A DNA stretch of 64,000 bases from JAAYTY01 sp964569245 (GTDB lineage Bacteria; Fermentibacterota; Fermentibacteria; Fermentibacterales; Fermentibacteraceae). A model generated the notes under the pieces. The model was not told the DNA's origin. It made no database searches and saw only the letters and a list, made by a program, of their open reading frames with translations. Each line of letters opens with the position of its first letter. Position 1 is the first letter of the stretch. The translations under genes and the position numbers were made by a program. The stretch lies in assembly GCA_964569245.1 (NCBI GenBank), contig CAZMTK010000005.1, forward strand, positions 1-64,000, written 5' to 3'. Shown piece after piece: positions 1 to 7,138 of the stretch.

Positions 1-376
1 GCCCTGGCCCCCGTCGGCTAACATCATGTGTGGTCCAGAAACGGGGAGCGGTCCACCACGTCCATACTGATACCTCAGCATGGACCGGGTCCAGGGGGGC
101 AGGTCATGGTGCAAAAACTAGAAAGTGCAAACATAGTATATCATGTTGTCCACTGTTAACAACCATGGTAACTACTGGTCTGCAAAATACAACAATGTTC
201 TCGGATTTAACGGAAGCCACCTAACACTGATTATGCAGAGTCTGTCTTTTCGGCCGATTCCGCCTCTCCCGACCTGCTTGCGTTTATCATCAGCCGACCT
301 CATGTTGCTGTCAACGTGCCCGTTCCACTCGGTAAAATGACGCCTTGGTTCTGTACATCCCCGATCCTGCGGGGAT
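1..376. other. Upstream flank of the integrase gene, no gene seen
   Basis: No convincing gene lies here. The stretch is visibly more AT-rich than the rest of the window, especially about 120-240, and codon use in its short open frames does not resemble the neighbours. In integrons the attI site and the cassette array lie on the 5' side of intI and run away from it, so this is where attI is expected and any cassettes would continue beyond the left edge. A perfect 6-bp inverted repeat (TGGACC/GGTCCA, 1-nt loop) lies at 81-93. I found no complete attC site (paired RYYYAAC and GTTRRRY arms). Confidence 0.4.
219..225 (-). other. Possible attI core site (GTTAGGT on the minus strand)
   Basis: On the minus strand, which is the expected cassette orientation for a plus-strand intI, 225-219 reads GTTAGGT and fits the GTTRRRY integron core site. 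A second match, GTTAAAT, lies at 211-205. Such 7-mers occur about once per few hundred bases by chance, so position and orientation are the only support. Confidence 0.22.
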
Positions 377-1609
377 ATGCGGAGTCTGCGTAGCATGGAT
401 TCTCAGTTGATCGCCGTGCGACTCGCCGCTCTCGAAAAGCACATCCGCGAGAGGGACCTCGCCCGTCCCCGGCATGTCAGGTTCCTGGTCCACTGGGTCG
501 AGCGCTACCTTCGATCCGGCCTGCCTGCGGCGGAGATGCTCGCCACCGAGCTGGAAAGCGAGGGCAAGGAGCCCTGGCAGATCCGGCAGGCTCTCGATGC
601 CGTCAAGCTCTATCGCCAGATGTTTCCGGAAGCACCGGAATCCTCGACGGAGAGCCCCGGGACCGACGATCCGATCACCAGACTCGTCGACGCCCTGCGT
701 GTGCGGCACTACTCCTACAGCACCGAGAAGACCTATTCGGGATGGTGCAGGCGCTACCTCGACTACTGCGCCAGAACTGGCCAGAAAAGGACGCTCGACT
801 CCTCCTTCCGCGAGTTCATATCCTCCCTCGCACTGAAGGACGGCGTGTCGGCCTCCACCCAGAACCAGGCCTTCAATGCTGTGCTCTTCCTGTTCCGCAA
901 CGTCTGGAATGTCGAGCCCGCCGGGATCGAGTCGGTCAGGGCGCGGAAGGGGAAGCGGCTGCCCGCAGTCCTGACCCGCGAGGAGGTCGCATCGATACTG
1001 GCGCATGCCGGCGGAACGGCCGGGCTGGTCCTCAAGGTGATCTACTCCGCCGGCCTGAGGCTCCACGAGGCGCTCTCGCTGCGCATCCAGGACATCGACT
1101 TCGAAGGCGGGGGCATCACAGTGAGAGGCGGCAAGGGCGACAGGGACAGGGTGACGCTCCTTGCATCCTCCGTGAAGGAGGAGCTGCGGTCGCACATCTC
1201 GGCGATCAAGGATTCCTGGACCGGAGTCGGGATCCCCGTATCCCTCCCGGACGCCCTGGAGAGAAAGTATCCGAACGCAGGGCTCGAATTGGCCTGGCAG
1301 TATGTCTTCCCGTCGAGGGACACCGCGGTCGATCCCCGCTCCGGCGCCGTCAGGCGTCATCACATGCACGAGACGGCCGTCCAGCAGGCCATGCGCAGCG
1401 CCCTCGGGAAGGCAGGGATCGCGAAGCATGCATCCGTGCACACGCTGAGGCACAGTTTCGCCACGCACCTGCTGATGGCTGGCGTGGACGTGTGCGAGAT
1501 CCAGGAGCTGCTCGGGCACAGAAGCATCGAGACAACGCGCATCTATCTTCATGTGATGAGGAATCTGAGGTCTCCGATCGCATCCCCTCTCGACCTGCCT
1601 GCGAGATAG
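377..1609 (+). CDS. intI: Integron-type tyrosine recombinase (IntI)
   Basis: A 410-aa site-specific tyrosine recombinase. The catalytic set is visible: Arg in GLRLHEAL near residue 227, H-x-x-R in HTLRHSFATH near 354-357, His in LGHRSIETT, and the nucleophile Tyr in RIYLHV near 390. What marks it as an integron integrase and not a XerC/D or phage enzyme is the IntI-specific insertion at about 288-313 (PDALERKYPNAG, followed by a WQYVFPS segment). A SAM-like core-binding domain spans about 100-195. The first ~95 residues form an extra helical region, making it longer than the usual 320-340 aa. An alternative start is the ATG at 395. Chromosomal integrases of this kind occur in environmental bacteria; whether this one is active is not known. 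Confidence 0.9.
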   Translation: MRSLRSMDSQLIAVRLAALEKHIRERDLARPRHVRFLVHWVERYLRSGLPAAEMLATELESEGKEPWQIRQALDAVKLYRQMFPEAPESSTESPGTDDPITRLVDALRVRHYSYSTEKTYSGWCRRYLDYCARTGQKRTLDSSFREFISSLALKDGVSASTQNQAFNAVLFLFRNVWNVEPAGIESVRARKGKRLPAVLTREEVASILAHAGGTAGLVLKVIYSAGLRLHEALSLRIQDIDFEGGGITVRGGKGDRDRVTLLASSVKEELRSHISAIKDSWTGVGIPVSLPDALERKYPNAGLELAWQYVFPSRDTAVDPRSGAVRRHHMHETAVQQAMRSALGKAGIAKHASVHTLRHSFATHLLMAGVDVCEIQELLGHRSIETTRIYLHVMRNLRSPIASPLDLPAR

Positions 1610-1624
1610 CCCCCGCTGGCCCGG

Positions 1625-1639
1625 CTGCCGCCCCGGCAG
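1625..1639 (+). terminator. Short GC hairpin after intI
   Basis: CTGCCG-CCC-CGGCAG is a 6-bp stem 16 nt after the integrase stop codon, followed by only two T residues. It is at best a weak terminator. Confidence 0.2.
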
Positions 1640-1688
1640 TTAGGATATGAGGAAAGGAACGGGCTTTCTTCTCATTGAGGGGTTCGCC

Positions 1689-3707
1689 ATGACGACATTC
1701 GCAGATGCAGTGAGGCAGGGCATTCCGACTTCAATCCCGGACATGCCGCCGGAGGAGCCGGGCATAAGCCACGCCCCGGCCAGGCCGCAGGTGCTGGACA
1801 GGGCGGGCAGGGAGCTGGCCCTGCGCAACGCCCTGCGCTACTTCCCCGCCGAGTGGCACAGCACGCTGGCGCCGGAGTTCGCGCGGGAGCTGGCTACTGA
1901 CGGGCGCATCTACATGCGGCGATTCCGGCCGCACTACGAGATGAAGGCGCGGCCCGTCTCGGAGTACCCCGCGCGCACGCCGCAGGCCGCGGCCATCATG
2001 CTGATGATCCAGAACAACCTCGACCCCGCAGTGGCCCAGCACCCTTACGAACTCGTCACCTACGGCGGGAACGGCGCGGTGTTCCAGAACTGGGCCCAGT
2101 ACCTCCTGACCATGAAGTACCTCTCGGAGATGACGGAGGAGCAGACGCTCGTCCTCTACTCGGGCCACCCCATGGGGCTCTTCCCCTCGCATCCCGACGC
2201 TCCGCGAGTCGTTGTGACCAACGGCATGGTCGTTCCCAACTACTCCTCCAAGGCCGACTACGACAGGATGTCGGCCCTGGGCGTGACCTCCTACGGACAG
2301 ATGACCGCGGGCAGCTTCATGTACATAGGCCCTCAGGGCATCGTGCACGGAACCACGATCACGCTCCTCAACGCCGGCAGGAAGTACCTCGGGCTGGAGC
2401 CCGGCCGCGACCTGTCCGGGAATGTCTTCGTCACCTCCGGCCTGGGCGGAATGAGCGGCGCGCAGGCGAAGGCGGGCGTGATCGCCGGTGCAGTGACCGT
2501 TGTTGCCGAGATCAACCCCGCGGCTCTCCGCAAGCGCCATTCGCAGGGTTGGCTCATGGAGGCCGAAGAGGATCTCGACAGGGTTCTCCTGCGCATGGAC
2601 GGGGCGCGCAAGTCCGGCGAAGCGCTTTCGCTAGGATACCTCGGCAACGTGGTGGACCTCTGGGAGAGGCTGGCCGCCGAGGGCATCCGCATCGAGCTGG
2701 GAAGCGACCAGACCTCCCTCCATGCACCCTATACCGGAGGGTACTACCCGGCGGGGCAGTCGTTCGAGGAGTCGAACCGCATGATGGTGACCGACCCGGC
2801 GGGCTTCAGGGAGCGCGTGCAGGAGTCGCTGCGCAGGCAGGTGAAGGCCATCAACACGCTCGCGGCGCGCGGCATGGCCTTCTGGGACTACGGAAACGCA
2901 TTCCTCCTCGAGGCCTCGCGGGCCGGAGCAGAGGGCGTGACGAAGCCGGGCGGAGGCTTCGCCTACCCTTCCTACGTCGAGGACATCATGGGCCCCGTCT
3001 GCTTCGACTACGGCTTCGGGCCCTTCCGGTGGGTGTGCTGCTCCGGCAGCGACGATGACCTGCGCGCCACCGACAGGATCGCGGGAGAAGTGCTGGAGAG
3101 CATGGCGGCCGAAGCCCCGGCGGAGACGCGGCAGCAGATGCTCGACAACCTGCTTTGGATCCGCAAGGCCGAAGAGAACAGGCTGGTTGTGGGATCGCGC
3201 GCCCGGATCCTCTACGCAGACCACGCGGGCAGAGTGAGGATCGCCCTGGCCTTCAACGACGCAATAGCTAGCGGAGAGATCTCGGGGCCGGTGGTGCTGG
3301 GGCGCGACCACCACGACGTCTCGGGAACCGACTCTCCCTTCCGCGAAACCGCGAACATCCGCGACGGCAGCATGTTCACGGCCGACATGGCGGTGCACAA
3401 CGTGATCGGCGACTCGTTCAGGGGGGCCACCTGGGTCTCTCTGCACAACGGCGGGGGCGTCGGCTGGGGCGAGGTGATCAACGGTGGCTTCGGAATGGTG
3501 CTGGACGGCTCGCCGGGAGCCTCCCGCAGGGCTGCCTCGATGCTCTCCTGGGACGTGGCGAACGGCCTGGCACGGCGCGCATGGGCACGGAATCCCGGCG
3601 CGGTGTTCGCCATATCCCGCGTAATGGAGTCGGAGCCGCGCATGAAGGTCGCCATTCCCGTCGAAGCCGACGAGGGCTTGATCTCGAGGGCGCTCGAAGG
3701 TCTCTGA
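1689..3707 (+). CDS. hutU: Urocanate hydratase (urocanase)
   Basis: Converts urocanate to imidazolonepropionate in histidine degradation, with tightly bound NAD as electrophile. The 672-aa product matches the longer form of the family. Visible landmarks are the YGGNGAVFQNW and SGHPMGLFPSH segments near the N terminus, the glycine-rich GLGGMSGAQAK NAD-binding loop near residue 251, and FGPFRWVCCSG near 450, which holds the conserved active-site Cys. ATG at 1689 is chosen because a GAGGGG Shine-Dalgarno lies 7-8 nt upstream; the in-frame ATG at 1647 adds a non-conserved tail. No hutH, hutI or hutG is nearby, so the rest of the pathway must be elsewhere or absent. Confidence 0.95.
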   Translation: MTTFADAVRQGIPTSIPDMPPEEPGISHAPARPQVLDRAGRELALRNALRYFPAEWHSTLAPEFARELATDGRIYMRRFRPHYEMKARPVSEYPARTPQAAAIMLMIQNNLDPAVAQHPYELVTYGGNGAVFQNWAQYLLTMKYLSEMTEEQTLVLYSGHPMGLFPSHPDAPRVVVTNGMVVPNYSSKADYDRMSALGVTSYGQMTAGSFMYIGPQGIVHGTTITLLNAGRKYLGLEPGRDLSGNVFVTSGLGGMSGAQAKAGVIAGAVTVVAEINPAALRKRHSQGWLMEAEEDLDRVLLRMDGARKSGEALSLGYLGNVVDLWERLAAEGIRIELGSDQTSLHAPYTGGYYPAGQSFEESNRMMVTDPAGFRERVQESLRRQVKAINTLAARGMAFWDYGNAFLLEASRAGAEGVTKPGGGFAYPSYVEDIMGPVCFDYGFGPFRWVCCSGSDDDLRATDRIAGEVLESMAAEAPAETRQQMLDNLLWIRKAEENRLVVGSRARILYADHAGRVRIALAFNDAIASGEISGPVVLGRDHHDVSGTDSPFRETANIRDGSMFTADMAVHNVIGDSFRGATWVSLHNGGGVGWGEVINGGFGMVLDGSPGASRRAASMLSWDVANGLARRAWARNPGAVFAISRVMESEPRMKVAIPVEADEGLISRALEGL

Positions 3708-3769
3708 GGGCTCCGGCCGGGCAGGTCGGCAGAGGCGGTTCGCCAGGCATTCATGAACCGACAACGATC

Positions 3770-3798
3770 TTGCACCACCTGCCTTTCTGTAATATCAT
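3770..3798 (+). promoter_or_regulatory. Sigma-70-type promoter of nikR
   Basis: TTGCAC at 3770-3775 and TATCAT at 3793-3798 are separated by 17 nt. The elements lie 29 nt upstream of the nikR start codon and its GGAG ribosome site. Confidence 0.5.
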
Positions 3799-3826
3799 CG
3801 CTAAAGATCGTCGTACGGAGGTGTTC

Positions 3827-4240
3827 GTGGCCGGTCTCGCGCGGTTTTCGGCATCTGTGGATGGAGACCTTCTCGAAAGATTCGACAGGCTCTGCAAGGA
3901 GCGCGGCTATCCCACACGCTCGAAGGCCGTCGAGGGAATCATGCGCAGGTCGCTGGTCGAGGCCGTCCCCGTTGGCGGGGGAACGTTCGCCGGGGCGGTG
4001 ACCCTTGTGTACGATCATCACCGCCGCTCCCTGGTGAACCGCCTGCTCGAGGTGCAGCACGAGGCCGGAGACGTGGTAGTCTGCACACAGCACGTGCATC
4101 TCGACCATCACCACTGCCTCGAGGTCCTGATCGTGCGAGGCGCCTCGGAATCGATAGGCAGGCTCCTCTCGGGGCTGAACTCGATAAAGGGGCTGGAGAC
4201 AAGCAGCCTGATGGTGGAGAGCGCGGAGCCTCAGCGGTGA
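3827..4240 (+). CDS. nikR: Nickel-responsive transcriptional regulator NikR
   Basis: A 137-aa ribbon-helix-helix repressor, the usual family length. The N-terminal RHH domain (about 1-50) carries ARFSASVDGDLLERFD and a KAVEGIMR helix. The C-terminal ACT-like metal domain holds the nickel ligands: His in the VYDHH segment, the H-x-H-x-D-H-H-H-C cluster (HVHLDHHHC) and the QHEAGDVVV strand. GTG at 3827 is chosen for its GGAGG site at 3818-3822 and because it gives the expected N terminus. It directly precedes an ECF metal importer, which it probably represses when nickel is plentiful. A short T-rich stretch at 4248-4254 follows, but no strong hairpin. Confidence 0.93.
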   Translation: MAGLARFSASVDGDLLERFDRLCKERGYPTRSKAVEGIMRRSLVEAVPVGGGTFAGAVTLVYDHHRRSLVNRLLEVQHEAGDVVVCTQHVHLDHHHCLEVLIVRGASESIGRLLSGLNSIKGLETSSLMVESAEPQR

Positions 4241-4262
4241 GGTCGTGTTTTTTTGACCGCTT

Positions 4263-4290
4263 GTATTACGTCTTAGGTGCTTGGTATTAC
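4263..4290 (+). promoter_or_regulatory. Candidate NikR operator and promoter of the importer
   Basis: Two identical GTATTAC half-sites (4263-4269 and 4284-4290) are in direct repeat, 21 bp start to start, i.e. two helical turns. TTGTAT at 4261-4266 and TATTAC at 4285-4290 (18-nt gap) could be the -35/-10, so bound repressor would cover the promoter. NikR operators known to me are mostly inverted repeats, so the direct-repeat layout is notable. Function is inferred from position between nikR and the importer. Confidence 0.45.
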
Positions 4291-4316
4291 AGATCCCGAT
4301 CAGGAGGGAGTCCGAG

Positions 4317-5294
4317 TTGCACATCCCCGACGGCTTCGTATCGGCGCCCCTGAACCTGGCCGCTGCGGCAGTCTCGGCCGGCGCAGTCGCCGCAGGCCTG
4401 CGTGGAGTGAGGCGCAGCGCCTCGGAGCGTTTTCACACCCTTCCCCTGCTCGCCACGACGGCGGCCTTCGTTTTCGCGGCTCAGATGCTCAACTTCCCCA
4501 TCGGCGGAGGCACCAGCGGGCACTTCCTCGGCGCGGTCACGGCCGCGGCGCTGCTGGGACCCTGGAGCGCGGTGATAGTGATGACCGTCGTTCTGGTCAT
4601 TCAGGGATTCTTCTTCGCTGACGGCGGAATCACCGCGCTCGGGACGAACATCTTCAACATGGGCGTCGTCGCCGGACTCGGAGGCTGGGGCTTCATGCGC
4701 CTCCTCCGCAGCCTGCTGCCCGCCGGGAGGGGCGCCTGGGTGGCCTCGGCCGCCATCGCGAGCTGGCTCTCGGTGGTCCTCGCGTCGGCGTTCTGCGCAT
4801 TGGAGCTGGCTCTCTCGGGCACTTCTCCGATGGGCGTGGTATTCCCGGCCATGGTCGGCACCCATGCAGTCATAGGCGTCGGCGAGGGCCTTGTCGCAGC
4901 CGCGGTGCTTGCTGCAACGGCGGTCTCGCGGCCGGACATCATTCCGGAGTGGGCCGCAGCGCATGGCCCCGGCATCGCTCCCTCCCCCCGCCGGACCGCC
5001 GCATTCGCAGCGATCGGTGCAGTCGTCGCCCTGGCGCTGGCTGCACTGGCCAGCCCGTTCGCTTCTTCCCACCCCGACGGTCTCGAGAAGGTCGCGGAGG
5101 ACCGGGGCTTCATCGAGCGAGCGGCCTCGGAGGCCGAAGCCCTGTGGAAAGGCTCGCCCTTCCCGGACTACGGCGTAGCCGGGGTCAGAGGCGAGGCGGC
5201 CTCCACCGGGCTTGCCGGATTCATCGGAACCGTAGCGGTGTTCGGCGCAGGCTTTGCACTGATAAGGCTATTCCGCAGCAGGAACACTCCGTGA
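4317..5294 (+). CDS. cbiM: ECF nickel/cobalt transporter, CbiM/NikM fused to a PDGLE (CbiN-like) domain
   Basis: The metal-specific integral membrane component of an energy-coupling-factor importer. The N terminus LHIPDGFVS, read as M-H-I-P-D-G, gives the hallmark CbiM start whose His2 binds the metal; this fixes the start at TTG 4317, eight bases after an AGGAGGG site. About six hydrophobic segments fill residues 1-225. The C-terminal ~75 residues begin with HPDGLEKVAED and end in a transmembrane helix: the PDGLE/CbiN-type accessory domain, fused here and not separate. Length 325 aa. cbiQ and cbiO follow. With NikR in front, nickel is the likely substrate; cobalt cannot be excluded. Confidence 0.9.
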   Translation: MHIPDGFVSAPLNLAAAAVSAGAVAAGLRGVRRSASERFHTLPLLATTAAFVFAAQMLNFPIGGGTSGHFLGAVTAAALLGPWSAVIVMTVVLVIQGFFFADGGITALGTNIFNMGVVAGLGGWGFMRLLRSLLPAGRGAWVASAAIASWLSVVLASAFCALELALSGTSPMGVVFPAMVGTHAVIGVGEGLVAAAVLAATAVSRPDIIPEWAAAHGPGIAPSPRRTAAFAAIGAVVALALAALASPFASSHPDGLEKVAEDRGFIERAASEAEALWKGSPFPDYGVAGVRGEAASTGLAGFIGTVAVFGAGFALIRLFRSRNTP

Positions 5295-5331
5295 GCCTGG
5301 AGACCGCCCCCGTTTCTCAGGAGGAGCAGTT

Positions 5332-6084
5332 CTGACGCAGCGGCGCAACGCCTCGCTCCCCTCTGCCGGCTCGGTCCGCGGGCTGGACCCGCGGGTCAGG
5401 CTGGTCATCCTCATGGCATTCCTGATCGCCGTGGTGACTACGCCTGCGAGAAGCCTGACCGCCTTCGCAGCCTGGGCCGGCATGGTCGCATGGGCCTCCG
5501 AGCTGGCAGGCATGCCCGTTCGCAGGACTCTCGCCAGGGCGACGGCAGTGCTGCCGTTCTCTCTCGCAGCCGTGATCGGAATCCCGTTCGCGGGCGGGGG
5601 CGAGACGCTCGAGCTAGCGGGTGTGAGGATGTCCGTCGAGGGCATATGGACCCTGGCGGGGGTCTCCATGAAAGCCTTCCTGTCTGCGGCGATGCTCTCC
5701 GTGGTCACATCCTCCACGGGTTTCGAGGGCATGGTGAAGGCCATGAGGTCGCTGGGAATGCCGGCGCTCGTCGCGGACATCCTGTCCCTCTCATGGCGCT
5801 ACCTCTTCCTGCTTGCAGACGAGGCCGTCAGGCTGAAGAGGGCGGCCTCCGCGAGAGGCTTCATGCCCCGGTGGCTTCCACAGGCCGTCATTGTCGGCAG
5901 GCTGGCCGGAAACCTCTTCGTGAGGAGCTACGAGAGGGCGGAGAGGGTTCACGGCGCCATGATGCTGCGAGGCTTCGCCGGGGCCATGCCGGTGCCGCGG
6001 GCGCCGGCAATTCGGCCTTCCGACCTGGCGCAGGCAGCGCTGGCGCTGACGGCCATCGCTGCGGCGAGGTTCCTCCTGGCATGA
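5332..6084 (+). CDS. cbiQ: ECF transporter transmembrane T component (CbiQ/NikQ), probable CTG start
   Basis: The membrane scaffold that couples the ATPase to CbiM. The GLDPRVRL motif near the N terminus and the C-terminal coupling region (LRGFAGAMP) are typical of CbiQ. The only in-frame ATG (5413) would cut off the conserved LDPR segment. Upstream, GGAGGAG at 5320-5326 is followed after 5 nt by CTG at 5332, which gives a 250-aa protein, the normal family size; no ATG, GTG or TTG is available in frame. CTG initiation is an inference from this spacing. The gene overlaps cbiO by ATGA. Confidence 0.85.
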   Translation: MTQRRNASLPSAGSVRGLDPRVRLVILMAFLIAVVTTPARSLTAFAAWAGMVAWASELAGMPVRRTLARATAVLPFSLAAVIGIPFAGGGETLELAGVRMSVEGIWTLAGVSMKAFLSAAMLSVVTSSTGFEGMVKAMRSLGMPALVADILSLSWRYLFLLADEAVRLKRAASARGFMPRWLPQAVIVGRLAGNLFVRSYERAERVHGAMMLRGFAGAMPVPRAPAIRPSDLAQAALALTAIAAARFLLA

Positions 6085-6836
6085 GCGCCGCGTTCGTCGA
6101 GATGACGAAGCTCGGCCTGGCCTATCCCGACGGAACGAGGGCTCTCGACGGAGTGGACCTGAGCATCTCCGAGGGCGAGTCGGTCTGCATCGCCGGCCCG
6201 AACGGCGCGGGCAAGAGCACTCTGCTGCTGTGTCTGGCGGGGCTGCTGAGATACGAGGGCTCCATACGGATAGCAGGGCGCGAGCTGGAGGGGAGGCGTT
6301 CACGCGCCAGGCCTCCCTCGGTTTTCGGCCTGGTCTTCCAGGACCCGGACGACCAGCTCTTCTGCAATACCGTCCGCGACGACGTCGCCTTCGGCCCCCG
6401 CAACGAGGGCATCCCTTCCGAAGCGGCTGATCGCAGAGCAGCCGAGGCGATGGAGGCCGTAGGGCTGATCGGATTCGAGAGCAGGGCGCCCCATCATCTC
6501 TCCATCGGGGAGAAGAAGAGGGCCGCCATGGCCGCAGTGCTCGCCTGCAGACCGTCCGTGCTGGCCATGGACGAGCCCTGGGCCGGTCTCGATGCTAGGG
6601 CGTGCCGGGCGGTCACGGGAATCCTGGCGCGCTTCCCGGGCACTCGCATCGTCGTGACGCAGGACCTAAGACATGCAGGCGCCGTCTGCGAGAGGCTCGT
6701 GATACTCGACGGAGGGTCTGTAGCCGGAGACGGGCCGTTCGATGAGCTGGCCGCGGACGGGAGCCTTCTCGAGAGACACGGGCTCGACTTCGAACGAATG
6801 GACGCTGCCGCAGAGCTGTGGAGACGGCGGCGCTGA
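6081..6836 (+). CDS. cbiO: ECF transporter ATP-binding protein (CbiO/NikO)
   Basis: ATPase of the nickel/cobalt importer, 251 aa. Walker A GPNGAGKST lies near residue 40, the Q-loop is FQDPDDQLF, the signature is LSIGEKKR (a common CbiO variant of LSGGQ), Walker B is VLAMDEP, and the switch region follows at TQDLRHA, where the expected switch His corresponds to Gln/Asp-rich sequence. The start overlaps the cbiQ stop (ATGA), so translation is probably coupled. Confidence 0.93.
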   Translation: MSAAFVEMTKLGLAYPDGTRALDGVDLSISEGESVCIAGPNGAGKSTLLLCLAGLLRYEGSIRIAGRELEGRRSRARPPSVFGLVFQDPDDQLFCNTVRDDVAFGPRNEGIPSEAADRRAAEAMEAVGLIGFESRAPHHLSIGEKKRAAMAAVLACRPSVLAMDEPWAGLDARACRAVTGILARFPGTRIVVTQDLRHAGAVCERLVILDGGSVAGDGPFDELAADGSLLERHGLDFERMDAAAELWRRRR

Positions 6837-6865
6837 CCGGACGGAGTGGCGCCCGGCCGGCCCGG

Positions 6866-7138
6866 TCACCCGTGTCTCGGCCTGGAATCCATCAGATCCG
6901 AGAGCTCCGCCATCAGCCCGGGCATGTCATCGGGAATGGTGCCGGAGAGGAAGGCCGAGAGCCCCGACCGGAGAGCGATCCTCACCTGCTCCCCCGGGAG
7001 GTCGGAAGCGCGGCCCGCCACATGGGATGCCCTCCTGCCCAGCATCCTGGCGAACCTCACGCGGAGCCCGGGATGCCTTTCCTCGAGGCGCCTCGCCGCT
7101 TCTTCGAGAAGCGAAGCGGGAGGCTCGGCGCAGGTCAC
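6866..7138 (-). CDS. Small unknown protein translationally coupled to hydG
   Basis: A 90-aa protein not recognised. The GTG start overlaps the hydG stop (GTGA), which argues that it is a real, coupled gene. The sequence is mostly helical and charged (an LLEEAARRLEERHPG segment, then RIALRSGLSAFLSGTIPDD), with no signal peptide or membrane segment and one Cys near the N terminus. It is not the TM1266-type hydrogenase regulator that often neighbours HydEFG. The position suggests a role in the same pathway, which is inference only. Confidence 0.55.
   Translation of the reverse strand: MTCAEPPASLLEEAARRLEERHPGLRVRFARMLGRRASHVAGRASDLPGEQVRIALRSGLSAFLSGTIPDDMPGLMAELSDLMDSRPRHG

Noticed and set aside
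1..376. A complete attC recombination site
   Set aside because: RYYYAAC-like and GTTRRRY-like heptamers are present singly, but no pair with the required spacing and complementary arms was found.
311..1552. Long minus-strand open frame opposite the integrase
   Set aside because: High-GC shadow frame: it is antisense to a well-conserved recombinase and has no recognisable domain or ribosome site.
4246..4260. Intrinsic terminator after nikR at the T-rich stretch
   Set aside because: The T run is preceded by at most a weak, widely spaced inverted repeat that spans the T run itself, so the layout is not that of a terminator.
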